NCBI GenBank assembly: GCA_029239785.1
Contig: JARBUG010000001.1
Span: forward strand, 44,987-108,986
Direction: 5' to 3'
DNA: 64,000 nt
Origin: Symbiobacteriaceae bacterium
GTDB lineage: Bacteria > Bacillota > Sulfobacillia > Symbiobacteriales > Symbiobacteriaceae
The notes beneath the pieces are model-generated. The model was not told the DNA's origin. It saw only the letters and a list, made by a program, of their open reading frames with translations, and made no database searches. Made by a program: the position numbers and the translations under genes. This document shows positions 50,338 to 60,397 of the stretch, in pieces; position 1 is the stretch's first letter, and each line of letters begins with the position of its first letter.

Positions 50338-50766
50338 ATGATCCAACCTGGCGAACTGGCGCCCGATTTCACCCTGGAAAGCACGCAGGGCACGTTTGTC
50401 CTGTCATCTTTCCGGGGTGAAAAGCATGTCGTCCTCATTTTCTACCCCAAAGATAACACCCCTGGCTGAAACCGGCAGCTCAGTGCCGCGCGTGACGCGG
50501 CTGCACAATACGCCGAGGCCGGCGCCCAAGTAGTCGCCGTTAACCCTGGCAGCCTGGCTTCTCACACCAAGTGGTCAGAGCAGTTCGGCTTCCCGTTTCC
50601 CATCGCGGTCGATGTGGACAAAAAAGTGGCTGCCGCCTACGGCGCCGTCAACATGCTCGGCGGCATCAAGCGAACGGTCATCGTAGTCGACAAAGCTGGC
50701 AAGGTCGCCTGGGTCCAGGAGGGCATGCCCGAAACCGCTGACATCTTATCGGCCATTCGTGCCTAG
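50338..50766 (+). CDS. Peroxiredoxin (Bcp/PrxQ-like) with selenocysteine at the peroxidatic position
   Basis: 142 codons from the ATG at 50338 (AGGAGG 9 bp upstream) to TAG at 50764, with one in-frame TGA at codon 44 (50467-50469). Both sides read as a peroxiredoxin: [13 protein letters not shown] and F-Y-P-K-D-N-T-P-G, then the TGA, then N-R-Q-L-S, then [20 protein letters not shown]. In this family T-P-G is followed by the peroxidatic Cys, so TGA very likely encodes selenocysteine. There is no Cys anywhere else, giving a 1-Sec enzyme that needs an external reductant. A 6-bp hairpin lies 16-32 nt past the TGA. A pseudogene with one stop is the alternative, but no other damage is seen. Confidence 0.85.
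50485..50501 (+). promoter_or_regulatory. Candidate bacterial SECIS hairpin
   Basis: GCCGCG (50485-50490) pairs with CGCGGC (50496-50501) around the loop CGTGA. The loop starts 22 nt after the TGA and has G at its second position, in line with the usual bacterial SECIS distance and loop rule. Confidence 0.6.
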
Positions 50767-50778
50767 GAGGTGCCGCCC

Positions 50779-51240
50779 GTGCCCATGGAGCCCATCCGTG
50801 TTGGTTCGGACCTGACTCAGGCAATCACCCCCCGCGACCGGGCGGATCGCCCCGCACAGGGCGCCGCACCGGGCGGTTTCCGCGCCCAGCTTGCCCAGGC
50901 CCATGTCGGTCACCTCAACGAGCGTATCGACAAGGCCCTGGCTGAAATCGACGAACTGGGCGCCCGCCTCGGCCAAACCCTGACCATGTCCGACCTCAAG
51001 CGCTACCGGCAGGCCATCGCCGGTCTCATGCGCGACCTCACCAGCAACATGGCTCAGGTCCGCACGCAAATGGAGTGGGACTCCCATGCCTGGGAACACC
51101 GCACCCTCATCACCATCCAAAAGGTGAACGGCGAACTCGAAAAGCTCACCGAAATGGTCGTCGCCCAGGAGCAAGACCGCCTCGCCATCCTAGCGAAAAT
51201 CGGCGAGATCAAGGGCATGCTGCTCGACGTGAAGATGTAA
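50779..51240 (+). CDS. YaaR-family (DUF327) protein
   Basis: 153 residues from a GTG at 50779, 8 bp after AGGAGG; an ATG two codons later is possible. The body is helical: LDEL-type pattern with D-L-K-R-Y-R-Q-A-I-A-G-L-M-R-D-L near the middle and V-N-G-E-L-E-K-L-T-E-M near 119-129, matching DUF327/YaaR. It begins 12 bp after the peroxiredoxin stop and is probably co-transcribed with it. Function unknown. Confidence 0.82.
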   Translation: MPMEPIRVGSDLTQAITPRDRADRPAQGAAPGGFRAQLAQAHVGHLNERIDKALAEIDELGARLGQTLTMSDLKRYRQAIAGLMRDLTSNMAQVRTQMEWDSHAWEHRTLITIQKVNGELEKLTEMVVAQEQDRLAILAKIGEIKGMLLDVKM

Positions 51241-51256
51241 ATGAGAGACATTATGT

Positions 51257-51414
51257 CGCCGCGGATTTCACGGATTACGCGGATTTCAAAGGCAGACGCG
51301 GATTTTCCTGGGTAGGGCCCTCCTGGTTATTGTTTATAGATTTAACCTGGAACGACTTACATGGCAAAAATCCGCGTTTGTCCCGAAATCAGCGTAATCC
51401 GCGTCATCTGCGGC
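51257..51414. repeat. Palindromic repeat, copy 3 (CACGGATT-like type)
   Basis: CGCCGCGGATTTCACGGATT faces GCGTAATCCGCGTCATCTGCGGC, with an inner match AGACGCGGATTTT/AAAAATCCGCGTTTG and an apical stem CTGGTTA...TTAACCTGG-like. It lies between the YaaR gene and the metY leader. Confidence 0.85.
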
Positions 51415-51474
51415 TGTATAAATGCCCAAAATCGTCCCACTCAAAAGACCGTTCTCAACTTATGTAACAGTTTG

Positions 51475-51503
51475 TTGACCACCACAACACCACATGCTAC
51501 CAT
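51475..51503 (+). promoter_or_regulatory. Promoter of metY
   Basis: TTGACC (51475-51480), 17-bp spacer, TACCAT (51498-51503), 28 bp before the S-box. Confidence 0.6.
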
Positions 51504-51530
51504 GGCTCCAACAACCACCACACAAGGTGA

Positions 51531-53007
<1,477 letters not shown>

Positions 53008-53024
53008 GCAAAAGGTATTTATTT

Positions 53025-53182
53025 GGCCACGGATTACACGGATTTCACGGATTTGGAGACAGATACGGATTACCTAAGCACGCCACTCCTGGTCATTACT
53101 TGCCTGTTTGACCAGGAACACGTTGCCCGGAGAAAATCCGTGTATGCCTTCGAAATCCGTGTAATCCGTGAAATCCGTGGCC
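53025..53182. repeat. Palindromic repeat, copy 4 (CACGGATT type)
   Basis: GGCCACGGATTACACGGATT faces AATCCGTGTAATCCGTG...AAATCCGTGGCC. The apex holds TCCTGGTCA...TGACCAGGA as an inner stem. Located between metY and the chemoreceptor gene. Confidence 0.88.
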
Positions 53183-53286
53183 ATTAATATTGGTTCACTT
53201 CCAACCCTTGACAACCTGAACGTCAAATGTGTATAGTCTAAGCACATCTCGTAATGGGTATTATTGTAAACGGAGGAGATATTAAG

Positions 53287-54474
53287 ATGTTCGGTCGTTT
53301 CTGGGGTCGGAAAGATGAGAAGCGGAATACACAGGTCCCCTATTCCCGTCTGGATGAAAGCCTGGTTGCAGAACTGGTCACCCGGGCCGCCGACCTGACC
53401 GCCGCATCCGACGGTGTCGCCCGCGCCTCCCTCGACGCCGGCCGCTTCAACCACGAACTGGCCGGCAGCGTCGCCCGCGCCGCCGAGGGCACGGCCGAGC
53501 AGTCCCGACTCATTGAAGAATCCCTGCAGGTCATTGGGGAACTGGCCCAATCCTCCCACCATATCTCCCAGGGCGCCCAGGAGCAGGCAACCGCCGTCAC
53601 CCAGGCAGCGCAAATCGTCTCCGACATGGCCGGGCGGGTCGGCCGGGTCACCACGGCAACCAAGCAGGTCGCCGACGCAGCCGGCGCAGCGGCCCGCCTC
53701 GCCAGCGAAAGTGGCCAGTCTGTCCAGCAGGTTGTCAGCGGTATGGACAAAATCCGCGAAACCGTCTTCGCCGCCGGCGCCAAAGTGCACGACTTCAGCC
53801 GCCAATCCGACCAAATCGCGGGCATCGTCCAGGTCATCACCGAAATCGCCGAGCAGACCAACCTCCTGGCGCTTAACGCCGCCATTGAGGCGGCCCGCGC
53901 CGGTGAGTACGGCCGGGGCTTCGCGGTCGTCGCCGACGAAGTCCGCAAGCTCGCCGAGCGCTCCAAAAAAGCGACAGAAGAGATCTCCGCCCTCATCGGC
54001 AAAAGCCAGCAGGGCCTCGCCGATGTCCAGTCCGCCATCGAAGCGGGCACCGAGGAAGTTCGCAAGGGCACAACCTTGGCGGCGGCGGCCGGCAAATCCA
54101 TGGGCCAGGTCGTCACCATCGTCGAGCAAACCCGCGAGCAGATGCAGGAGATCCTGGGCGCCACCGGCCAGATGTCCAACGGTTCCCGTGACATGACCCG
54201 GGCCATCGAGCAGATCTCCGGCATCGCCGAAACCAATTCGGCCACCACCGAGGAGATGGCCGCTGCCACCGGCGAAGCCGTCCGCCTGATCCAGCAGGTG
54301 GCCGAAATCACCCGTCAAGTCCGCATCGAAGCGATCTCCGATGCAGCCAGACTCCAGGCTGGCGTCGTCGAACACATCGCCGCGTCGGCCGAGTCGCTCT
54401 CCACCGAAGTGCGCGAGCTCAAGCACGTGCTCGAGTCGGTGGCCAATGAAGGGACGGCTTCGACCCAGATGTAA
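53287..54474 (+). CDS. Soluble methyl-accepting chemotaxis-type protein
   Basis: 395 residues from the ATG at 53287, with GGAGGAGA upstream. There are no membrane helices and no recognised sensor domain; almost the whole chain is coiled coil. The signalling hairpin tip is [22 protein letters not shown], the CheA/CheW contact. It would act as a cytoplasmic receptor or signalling scaffold. No che genes are nearby. Confidence 0.9.
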   Translation: MFGRFWGRKDEKRNTQVPYSRLDESLVAELVTRAADLTAASDGVARASLDAGRFNHELAGSVARAAEGTAEQSRLIEESLQVIGELAQSSHHISQGAQEQATAVTQAAQIVSDMAGRVGRVTTATKQVADAAGAAARLASESGQSVQQVVSGMDKIRETVFAAGAKVHDFSRQSDQIAGIVQVITEIAEQTNLLALNAAIEAARAGEYGRGFAVVADEVRKLAERSKKATEEISALIGKSQQGLADVQSAIEAGTEEVRKGTTLAAAAGKSMGQVVTIVEQTREQMQEILGATGQMSNGSRDMTRAIEQISGIAETNSATTEEMAAATGEAVRLIQQVAEITRQVRIEAISDAARLQAGVVEHIAASAESLSTEVRELKHVLESVANEGTASTQM

Positions 54475-54566
54475 ACCACCCGAAATCATGTCCCCCGCGC
54501 TAATAGCAGGAAATTTCTCGGTCTATACATAACAAGAGAGAACGAATATCGGAGGGGGTGACGGGA

Positions 54567-55307
54567 TTGCGGCAAGTCAGGAACCCGAACGCAATGTCGG
54601 CGCTGATTCTCGCAGTCTTGACCGTGCTTGGCCTGGTGGCTGGCATCGTGGGCCTCGTTTTCATGGGCGATGACGGATTTATGGCCGGTATGCTCGGACT
54701 GATCACCGCCTTCATCTGCGGCATCATCTCGCCCACGCTATGGTTCAGCGGCCGCAAGCAAATGGCCGAAATGGCCGCACTCTTCGCCGGACAGGACCTG
54801 CTTGTCCACTGGTCCTTTGACCCCGACGAGTGGCACCGCTACACCGAAAACGAGTATACCCGCGGTATGAAGCAGACTCGTACCGTTTCCATCTGGAGTT
54901 TCGCAGTCCCCTTCTTGCTGGTCATGGGCGCGCAAATCTTCGGCGGCGGCTTCTCCGGTCTCATGACCGGTATCGCCTTCGCCTTCGGTGCGGGCGGCGC
55001 GGTTCTCTTTGGCGGCACCGCTTACCTCATGACCAAATCCGCCGATGCCGCCAACCGGGCCGGTGTGGGCGAAGTCTTCATCGGTGCGACCTGCCTCTAC
55101 TATGGCCGGCGCTTTCACACCTGGGCCGGCAAGTATGCGGCGCTGGAGAAGGTCGCCTTTGAGCCCGGCGACCCCTCGGTCGTTCAGTTCAACATCAAGT
55201 ACGGCACCGACGGCAACTCCAGCCATGTGGACGTGCGGGTCCCCGTACCCCGCGGGCAAGAAGCCGAAGCCCAGCAACTGGTCGCGAGCTACTACGCAGC
55301 CAGCTAG
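54567..55307 (+). CDS. Membrane protein of unknown function
   Basis: 246 residues from a TTG at 54567 with GGAGGGG upstream; a GTG at 54558 is too close to that site. Two N-terminal helices (about 13-32 and 38-58) and two central helices (about 107-127 and 133-153) flank cytoplasmic segments. The C-terminal 85 residues are a soluble beta-rich domain (G-E-V-F-I-G-A-T-C-L-Y-Y-G-R-R-F-H-T-W) resembling a PH-like fold. It overlaps the convergent lipoprotein gene by 4 bp. Confidence 0.7.
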   Translation: MRQVRNPNAMSALILAVLTVLGLVAGIVGLVFMGDDGFMAGMLGLITAFICGIISPTLWFSGRKQMAEMAALFAGQDLLVHWSFDPDEWHRYTENEYTRGMKQTRTVSIWSFAVPFLLVMGAQIFGGGFSGLMTGIAFAFGAGGAVLFGGTAYLMTKSADAANRAGVGEVFIGATCLYYGRRFHTWAGKYAALEKVAFEPGDPSVVQFNIKYGTDGNSSHVDVRVPVPRGQEAEAQQLVASYYAAS

Positions 55308-56386
55308 CGAGCAGACTTCCAGACCTCAGCCAGTACCCAGCTCTCACCGTCACGCTCGAAGCGGACGCCCACCGCGGGCTTTCCTTCGCCTCCGGTATCG
55401 AGCAGAAACCCATGATCACCCCAGGGCGTAGCCGCCCATCCCTGGCGCTTCGGCCGCTGGGCCAGCATCTGGCGCACATCCTCAAGAGCAAGGTCGCCCG
55501 CAATTAGTGCGGCGGCCTTTTCGTCTGCCCCTGTGCTCAGGTGATGCACCAATCTGATCAGGCTGCTGTACGGCGTCTGCTCTTCGGCGCGGTCGGCCAC
55601 CACAAAGCCGGCCCCCTTCCGCATCCATCTCTCCGTAAAGCGCCGGTGCTCGCCTGATTCCGGTTCGTGGAAGTACCCGGCAAACGGATCTTCCCGCATC
55701 CACGACGACGACCGGACCACAAAGTGGCTGATCCCCCGGGCGCCCAGTTCGACCACGGCGTGACCGTAGTTCCAGTCGCCCGCGGCCGGCGCCCACTGCA
55801 CAGTCCAGTGGCCATCCCGCAAACCGAGCAGGTGCACCTCCTCGGCCCGGTTGCGGCTGACGAACCCCATATCAACAACCACCAGCAGTTCCGGTCCGTC
55901 TGGTCCGTCCGTCAACCGCGCCTGGCGAACGCCTGTGTTGCACCCGAGCCTGCAGCCGTGTTCCCCCAACATCTCTTTCCGTTCCAGGGCGAGCTGAGGC
56001 GTCACCTGGGGGTAGAGCTGGGCCTCCCAGGCCGTATGCTCAAGCCAGAAAATGCCCTGGGCAACCGGCTGCGACACCGTCGGGCCGAAGTGGCAGACTA
56101 GGGCCGGCATGCTGCCAGCGGCATCAGCGCAGCCCGCCTCAACGCCTTCCTCGGTCAAGTGGAGCCCGTCCTGCACGGCGGCGGCCAGTTCGTCTGCATC
56201 CATGCTGCGCAGCGCATGGCGAATCGCATCCAGCGCCTTGCGTGCGTACACCATATCACCGCGTGTGCTCGCCGCCGGCTGCGCAGCCGACGGCACCGGC
56301 GACGGATACTGTGTGGCAGACGGCAGAACCGGGCTGCAGCCCAGGCACAGCAGGCAAGCCAGGAGCCATCCGGCCATTCGGCGCAA
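55304..56386 (-). CDS. Lipoprotein of unknown function
   Basis: 360 residues, TTG start with AGGAGGGG 8 bp upstream. A signal peptide with lipobox L-C-L-G-C (13-17), then a Pro/Ser-rich linker, predicts surface anchoring. The body has no recognised domain; H-G-C-R-L-G-C-N-T-G near 140 is a cysteine pair that may form a disulfide. Confidence 0.75.
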   Translation of the reverse strand: MRRMAGWLLACLLCLGCSPVLPSATQYPSPVPSAAQPAASTRGDMVYARKALDAIRHALRSMDADELAAAVQDGLHLTEEGVEAGCADAAGSMPALVCHFGPTVSQPVAQGIFWLEHTAWEAQLYPQVTPQLALERKEMLGEHGCRLGCNTGVRQARLTDGPDGPELLVVVDMGFVSRNRAEEVHLLGLRDGHWTVQWAPAAGDWNYGHAVVELGARGISHFVVRSSSWMREDPFAGYFHEPESGEHRRFTERWMRKGAGFVVADRAEEQTPYSSLIRLVHHLSTGADEKAAALIAGDLALEDVRQMLAQRPKRQGWAATPWGDHGFLLDTGGEGKPAVGVRFERDGESWVLAEVWKSAR

Positions 56387-56495
56387 CTGAATCCCCTCCT
56401 GCGGGCGCTAGCCGATTGAGACGGAGCACCCGTTGTGGTAATCTGTACCATGAATAGTGAGCATCGCAAAGGTATCGTAATTGGAGGCGGAACGC

Positions 56496-57332
56496 ATGTC
56501 TCTGACGGTCTACCTGAATGGTCAGTTCCTTCCTTATGAGCAGGCAACTGTTTCGGTGGAAGATCGTGCATTCTTACTGGCAGACGGCATTTACGAAGTG
56601 GTTCGCGTCTACGCGGGACGGCCTTTTGGAATGGAAGGCCATCTGACCCGGCTGGCGCGCAGCGCCCGCGAACTCAGGCTGCCGGCACCCGATTTGGATG
56701 AAATCGAACGCGTATCCCTGGAATTGCTTCGCATCAATAACCTGTCCGATGCGACAATCTATATTCAGGTCAGCCGTGGCGCCTACGCTCCCCGTACGCA
56801 TGCGTTCCCGACCGGCCCGGTCACGCCGACCCTCCTGGTCATCGCCCGGAGCTTCAAGGCCAATGCTGCGCAGTGGGAGACGGGTATCAAGGCAATCACG
56901 GTGCCCGACCAGCGCTGGGCCCGCTGCGACATCAAGAGCGTCTCCCTGCTGCCCAACGCACTGGCAAAGCAGGCTGCGACGGACGCCGGGGCCCAGGAAG
57001 CCATCTTCATCAAGGACGGCTACGCCATTGAAGGCAGCAGTTCCAACTTTTTCGCAGTGCTCGATGGCGAAATCCGCACCTACCCGTCCTGCAACTACAT
57101 CCTGACTGGCATTACGCGGAACGTGGCGCTGGACGTGGCCCGCAAGCTGGGCTACAAGGTCCGAGAGGAAGGAATTCCGACCACCGCCTTGGGTCGCTGC
57201 ACCGAAATGTGGGTCACTTCCACCACGCAGGAAGTGATGCCCATCGTCAGCCTTGACGGCCAAGTGGTGGGTGACGGGCGCCCTGGCCCCGTAGCTCAGG
57301 CACTGCTCAAGGCCATGCGGGAACTTTTGTAG
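56496..57332 (+). CDS. dat: D-amino acid aminotransferase
   Basis: 278 residues from the ATG at 56496, with TTGGAGG upstream. Fold-type IV PLP enzyme: N-G-Q-F-L-P-Y near the N-terminus, F-L-L-A-D-G-I-Y-E-V-V-R-V-Y, the PLP-Lys in R-C-D-I-K-S-V-S-L-L-P-N and E-G-S-S-S-N-F-F. These match D-alanine aminotransferases rather than branched-chain enzymes. It makes D-glutamate/D-alanine for cell walls. Confidence 0.88.
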   Translation: MSLTVYLNGQFLPYEQATVSVEDRAFLLADGIYEVVRVYAGRPFGMEGHLTRLARSARELRLPAPDLDEIERVSLELLRINNLSDATIYIQVSRGAYAPRTHAFPTGPVTPTLLVIARSFKANAAQWETGIKAITVPDQRWARCDIKSVSLLPNALAKQAATDAGAQEAIFIKDGYAIEGSSSNFFAVLDGEIRTYPSCNYILTGITRNVALDVARKLGYKVREEGIPTTALGRCTEMWVTSTTQEVMPIVSLDGQVVGDGRPGPVAQALLKAMRELL

Positions 57333-57454
57333 CCTCGCTTTCCAAAGGTCCCTAGTTCCACATGGGTACATTGGTCTATATTGACGAAAGTCTCTCCACT
57401 TAGTTAAAGTGTTTACCAAACGATGTTCTCTTGCACATGGGCGGAGGGATTAGC

Positions 57455-58510
57455 TTGCGTCGAATTGGTGTACTTACCGCCGGAGGCGATGCTCCGGGGT
57501 TGAATGCGGTTGTGCGCGCCGTGGTCAAACAGGCGAATATTCGCGGCGTCGAAGTTGTCGGTTTCATGGATGGTTTCACCGGCCTCATCAAGCAGCGGCA
57601 CAAGGTTCTGGATCCGGCCAGCATCTCGGGCATTCTCCCCCGGGGCGGCACGATTCTCGGCACGTCCAACAAGGATAACCCCTTCAACTACGAAGGGCGT
57701 GACCTGGGCGCTGATATCGTCAAGTACCTGAAGGAACTCGGCATCGAGTGCCTCATCTTCATCGGCGGTGACGGCTCCATGTCGGTCGCCAAGTCGTTCC
57801 TGGAACTGGGCCTTCCCACCGTCGGTGTCCCCAAGACCATCGACAACGACCTGGGCGCCACCGATCAGACCTTTGGCTTCGATACGGCCATTGGCGTGGC
57901 CACTGAGGCCCTGGACCGGCTCCATACCACCGCCGAGGCCCACCATCGCATCATGGTGCTGGAGGTCATGGGCCGCTACACCGGCTGGATCGCCCTCCAC
58001 TCAGGCATCGCCGGCGGTGCCGATGCGATTCTGATCCCCGAAATTCCCTTCAGCTTCGATGTGGTTGCCCGCCGCATCATCAAGCGGAAGCACGAGGGCA
58101 AGCCCTTCAGCCTCGTGGTGGTGGCAGAAGGCGCCCGTACGCCGGAAGGCGAAATGGTCATCGCCCGCACCATCGCCGACAGCCATGAAAAGCTCCGTCT
58201 GGGTGGCATCGGCAACGTGATCGGCGCCAAGCTTGAAGAGCTGACCGGCCTGGAGACCCGGGTGACGGTGCTCGGTCACATCCAGCGTGGCGGCAGCCCG
58301 ACACCGTATGACCGGATCCTGGCAACCCGGTATGGTGTTCACGCCGCCAACCTGGCCATCGACGCCAAGTTTGGCCGGATGGTCGCCCTCCGCTCCAACG
58401 CCATCACCGACGTGCCCCTGACCGAGGCCGGCGTCAGCCGCCCGGTGCCCCACGACTCCGACGTGGTGAAAACGGCCAAGTCCGTCGGCATCACCTTCGG
58501 CGACGAATAG
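57455..58510 (+). CDS. pfkA: 6-phosphofructokinase (PfkA family, group III-like)
   Basis: 351 residues from a TTG at 57455, chosen for GGAGGG 6-8 bp upstream. It has G-G-D-A-P-G-L-N (10-17), L-P-R-G-G-T-I-L-G-T-S, G-G-D-G-S (104-108), P-K-T-I-D-N-D (126-132) and M-G-R-Y-T-G-W. Gly in G-G-D-G is typical of ATP users, while Lys in P-K-T-I-D-N-D is typical of PPi or group III enzymes, so the phosphoryl donor is probably ATP but not certain. It phosphorylates fructose 6-phosphate in glycolysis. Confidence 0.9.
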   Translation: MRRIGVLTAGGDAPGLNAVVRAVVKQANIRGVEVVGFMDGFTGLIKQRHKVLDPASISGILPRGGTILGTSNKDNPFNYEGRDLGADIVKYLKELGIECLIFIGGDGSMSVAKSFLELGLPTVGVPKTIDNDLGATDQTFGFDTAIGVATEALDRLHTTAEAHHRIMVLEVMGRYTGWIALHSGIAGGADAILIPEIPFSFDVVARRIIKRKHEGKPFSLVVVAEGARTPEGEMVIARTIADSHEKLRLGGIGNVIGAKLEELTGLETRVTVLGHIQRGGSPTPYDRILATRYGVHAANLAIDAKFGRMVALRSNAITDVPLTEAGVSRPVPHDSDVVKTAKSVGITFGDE

Positions 58511-58524
58511 CAAACGACAAAGAA

Positions 58525-58559
58525 GCCTCGTGGTCCTTTTGGGACCACGGGGCTTTTTT
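58525..58559 (+). terminator. Rho-independent terminator after the phosphofructokinase gene
   Basis: GCCTCGTGGTCC and GGACCACGGGGC (12 bp, one G-T pair) with a 5-nt loop, followed by TTTTTT. Confidence 0.92.
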
Positions 58560-58572
58560 CGCAAAATTAAGC

Positions 58573-58602
58573 TTGACCCCAATTGGATGAATCTGGTAGG
58601 AT
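58573..58602 (+). promoter_or_regulatory. Promoter of the XRE regulator gene
   Basis: TTGACC, 18-bp spacer, TAGGAT; about 60 bp before the GTG at 58663. Confidence 0.6.
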
Positions 58603-58662
58603 AAGAGCAGGATTCCACATTATGCCAACTTGGTGTTTAGATCAAAAAGGGGGTAAACGAAG

Positions 58663-59349
58663 GTGACGGGTAGTAGCATGGGAGAGCGGCTCGCCTGGGC
58701 ACGCAACCAGCAGGAACTCATACTGCAGCAGGTCAGCGAGCGCAGCGGGCTTGCCATCGGCTACATTTCTCAGTTGGAGAAAGGGGCCAAGGTTAACCCG
58801 ACCATCGATGCGTTGGCCCGGCTCGCAAAGGCCCTGGGCGTCACAGTGGGCTTTATCCTCGGCGAAGTTCAGGCCTCCGCGCATGACGACGTCAGCGCCA
58901 TGTTAATGAACAGCCACGCGTGGACCATCGGCCAGCGGTTCGCACGTTACATCGAAGTGCTCAGCAAGGCCGAAAAGGACCGCATGCTTCTGGACACCGT
59001 CGAGCAGCGGTTCGGCCGAGTGGTCGACTTCCTCTGTGAGCATTTCCCCACCATTTTTACCCGTACGGTGCTGGCCTTCCAGTTGGGGCTCTCTGTCCGA
59101 GGCCTCAACGACATTCTGGAGCGCGACTGCGAAGTGGGTGCTCACGTGCTCCAGCAGGTCGTCTCCATCACCGGCATTCCTATGCATTTCTTCGCTACCG
59201 GGCAGCTTGAGGCCCCGGCCGAAATGGGCAGGGTCTCGCCGGCGCAGGTCATCCAGTACATGCTGCCCATCTCCATGGCCGCCGAAATGTCCCTCACGCC
59301 GGAGCAGCTCGCCACCATGATTCGCGAGTTCGCCACCAGCCGCAAATAG
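58663..59349 (+). CDS. XRE-family transcriptional regulator
   Basis: 228 residues, GTG start with AAAGGGGG upstream. The N-terminal Cro/C1-type helix-turn-helix (about 6-68) includes LQQVSERSGLAIGYISQLEKG and NPTIDALARLAKALGV. The remaining 150 residues are a helical domain of unknown type, perhaps for ligand binding or oligomerisation. Targets unknown. It ends at a terminator. Confidence 0.88.
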   Translation: MTGSSMGERLAWARNQQELILQQVSERSGLAIGYISQLEKGAKVNPTIDALARLAKALGVTVGFILGEVQASAHDDVSAMLMNSHAWTIGQRFARYIEVLSKAEKDRMLLDTVEQRFGRVVDFLCEHFPTIFTRTVLAFQLGLSVRGLNDILERDCEVGAHVLQQVVSITGIPMHFFATGQLEAPAEMGRVSPAQVIQYMLPISMAAEMSLTPEQLATMIREFATSRK

Positions 59350-59358
59350 CCTGTCCAC

Positions 59359-59387
59359 GTCCGGCGCCGAGCGGTGCCGGACTTTTT
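59359..59387 (+). terminator. Rho-independent terminator
   Basis: GTCCGGC and GCCGGAC around a GC loop, followed by TTTTT. Confidence 0.85.
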
Positions 59388-59491
59388 GCGCCCTGTTTTC
59401 GCCCCCAGCGAGTATCCCCGGCCCAGGTAGGAGGGGTTCCAGGCGCGTTACGCCAATTTACGTAGGGGAGACTCTTTATGCGAGGTGTGTC

Positions 59492-60208
59492 ATGCTCAGG
59501 ACGATTTTGTTTGACCTTGACGGAACGCTCCTTCCCATCGATACCGACCGGTTTGTCAGCCAGTACCTGAAAGCGCTCTCCGCCCACGTGGGCCATCTCG
59601 TTCCGCCAGAGCAGCTGGGCAAGCAAATCATGGCCTCTACTTACGCCATGATCAAGGACACCAGCCCGGAACGCACCAACGCCCAGGTCTTTGCGGCTGA
59701 CTTCTTTCCCAAGGTGGGCCACGCCGAGGCCGACCTGCTTCCCGTTTTTGATGAGTTCTACCGGTCAAAGTTCCCTGCCCTGCGTGAGGCCTGCCCGGGG
59801 CTGCCCGGCCTCGGTCGCCAGCTTGTGCAGACGGCGGTTGACCAGGGCTACGAAATTGCCCTGTGCACCAACCCGCTATTTCCCCGCGAAGCCATCGAGG
59901 AGCGCATGCGCTGGGTCGGCCTTCTCGACATGCCGTGGCGCCTGGTCACCACCTATGAGCACATGCATGCCTGCAAGCCTCAGCCCGCCTACTACCAGGA
60001 AGTGCTCTCCCTGCTGGAACGGAAGCCGGAGGAGTGCCTCATGGTCGGCAACGACTTCGAGGAAGATGGCGTGGCCGCATCGCTGGGCATCAACGTCTTC
60101 TTCGTGACGGATTACCTGATCAAGCGCGGCGACGCACCGCTGCCCCCGGGCCGCCACGGCACCCTGGCCGAGTTCCACGAGCGGCTGAAGGCCGGCGACC
60201 TCCTGTAA
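59492..60208 (+). CDS. HAD-superfamily hydrolase
   Basis: 238 residues. Motif I is L-F-D-L-D-G-T-L-L with both catalytic Asp residues, motif II is C-T-N-P, motif III uses K in C-K-P-Q-P-A, and motif IV is V-G-N-D-F-E-E-D-G. The helical cap between motifs I and II fits a C1-type phosphatase. It dephosphorylates a small phosphorylated compound. GAGGTG lies close to the ATG. Confidence 0.9.
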   Translation: MLRTILFDLDGTLLPIDTDRFVSQYLKALSAHVGHLVPPEQLGKQIMASTYAMIKDTSPERTNAQVFAADFFPKVGHAEADLLPVFDEFYRSKFPALREACPGLPGLGRQLVQTAVDQGYEIALCTNPLFPREAIEERMRWVGLLDMPWRLVTTYEHMHACKPQPAYYQEVLSLLERKPEECLMVGNDFEEDGVAASLGINVFFVTDYLIKRGDAPLPPGRHGTLAEFHERLKAGDLL

Positions 60209-60216
60209 AGACGCAA

Positions 60217-60255
60217 CAGACGCCAGGAAGCTCTGCCCCTGGCGTCTGACACATT
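60217..60255 (+). terminator. Terminator after the HAD gene
   Basis: CAGACGCCAGG and CCTGGCGTCTG form an 11-bp stem, followed by ACACATTTT. Confidence 0.8.
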
Positions 60256-60259
60256 TTCC

Positions 60260-60373
60260 ACCACAGAGGACACAGAGGACACTGATACCTGGTAAATCGC
60301 GCCTGGTCATCAGTGGTGAATAATGGCCGGGAACAACATGCCCGGTATCTGTGATATCTGTGTCCTCTGTGGT
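60260..60373. repeat. Palindromic repeat, copy 5 (CACAGAG type)
   Basis: ACCACAGAGGACACAGAG faces CTGTGTCCTCTGTGGT, with inner GATACCTGG...CCCGGTATC. This is the same kind as the inner palindrome of copy 1. Between the convergent HAD and GMC genes. Confidence 0.88.
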
Positions 60374-60397
60374 TAAATAACGAAAACCCGCAGGGGC

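Noticed and set aside
50338..50466. Truncated or pseudogene peroxiredoxin ending at the TGA
   Set aside because: The frame continues intact for 98 more codons of conserved peroxiredoxin, and the TGA is at the catalytic Cys position, so recoding explains it better. Pseudogene status remains the fallback if the genome lacks selenocysteine genes.
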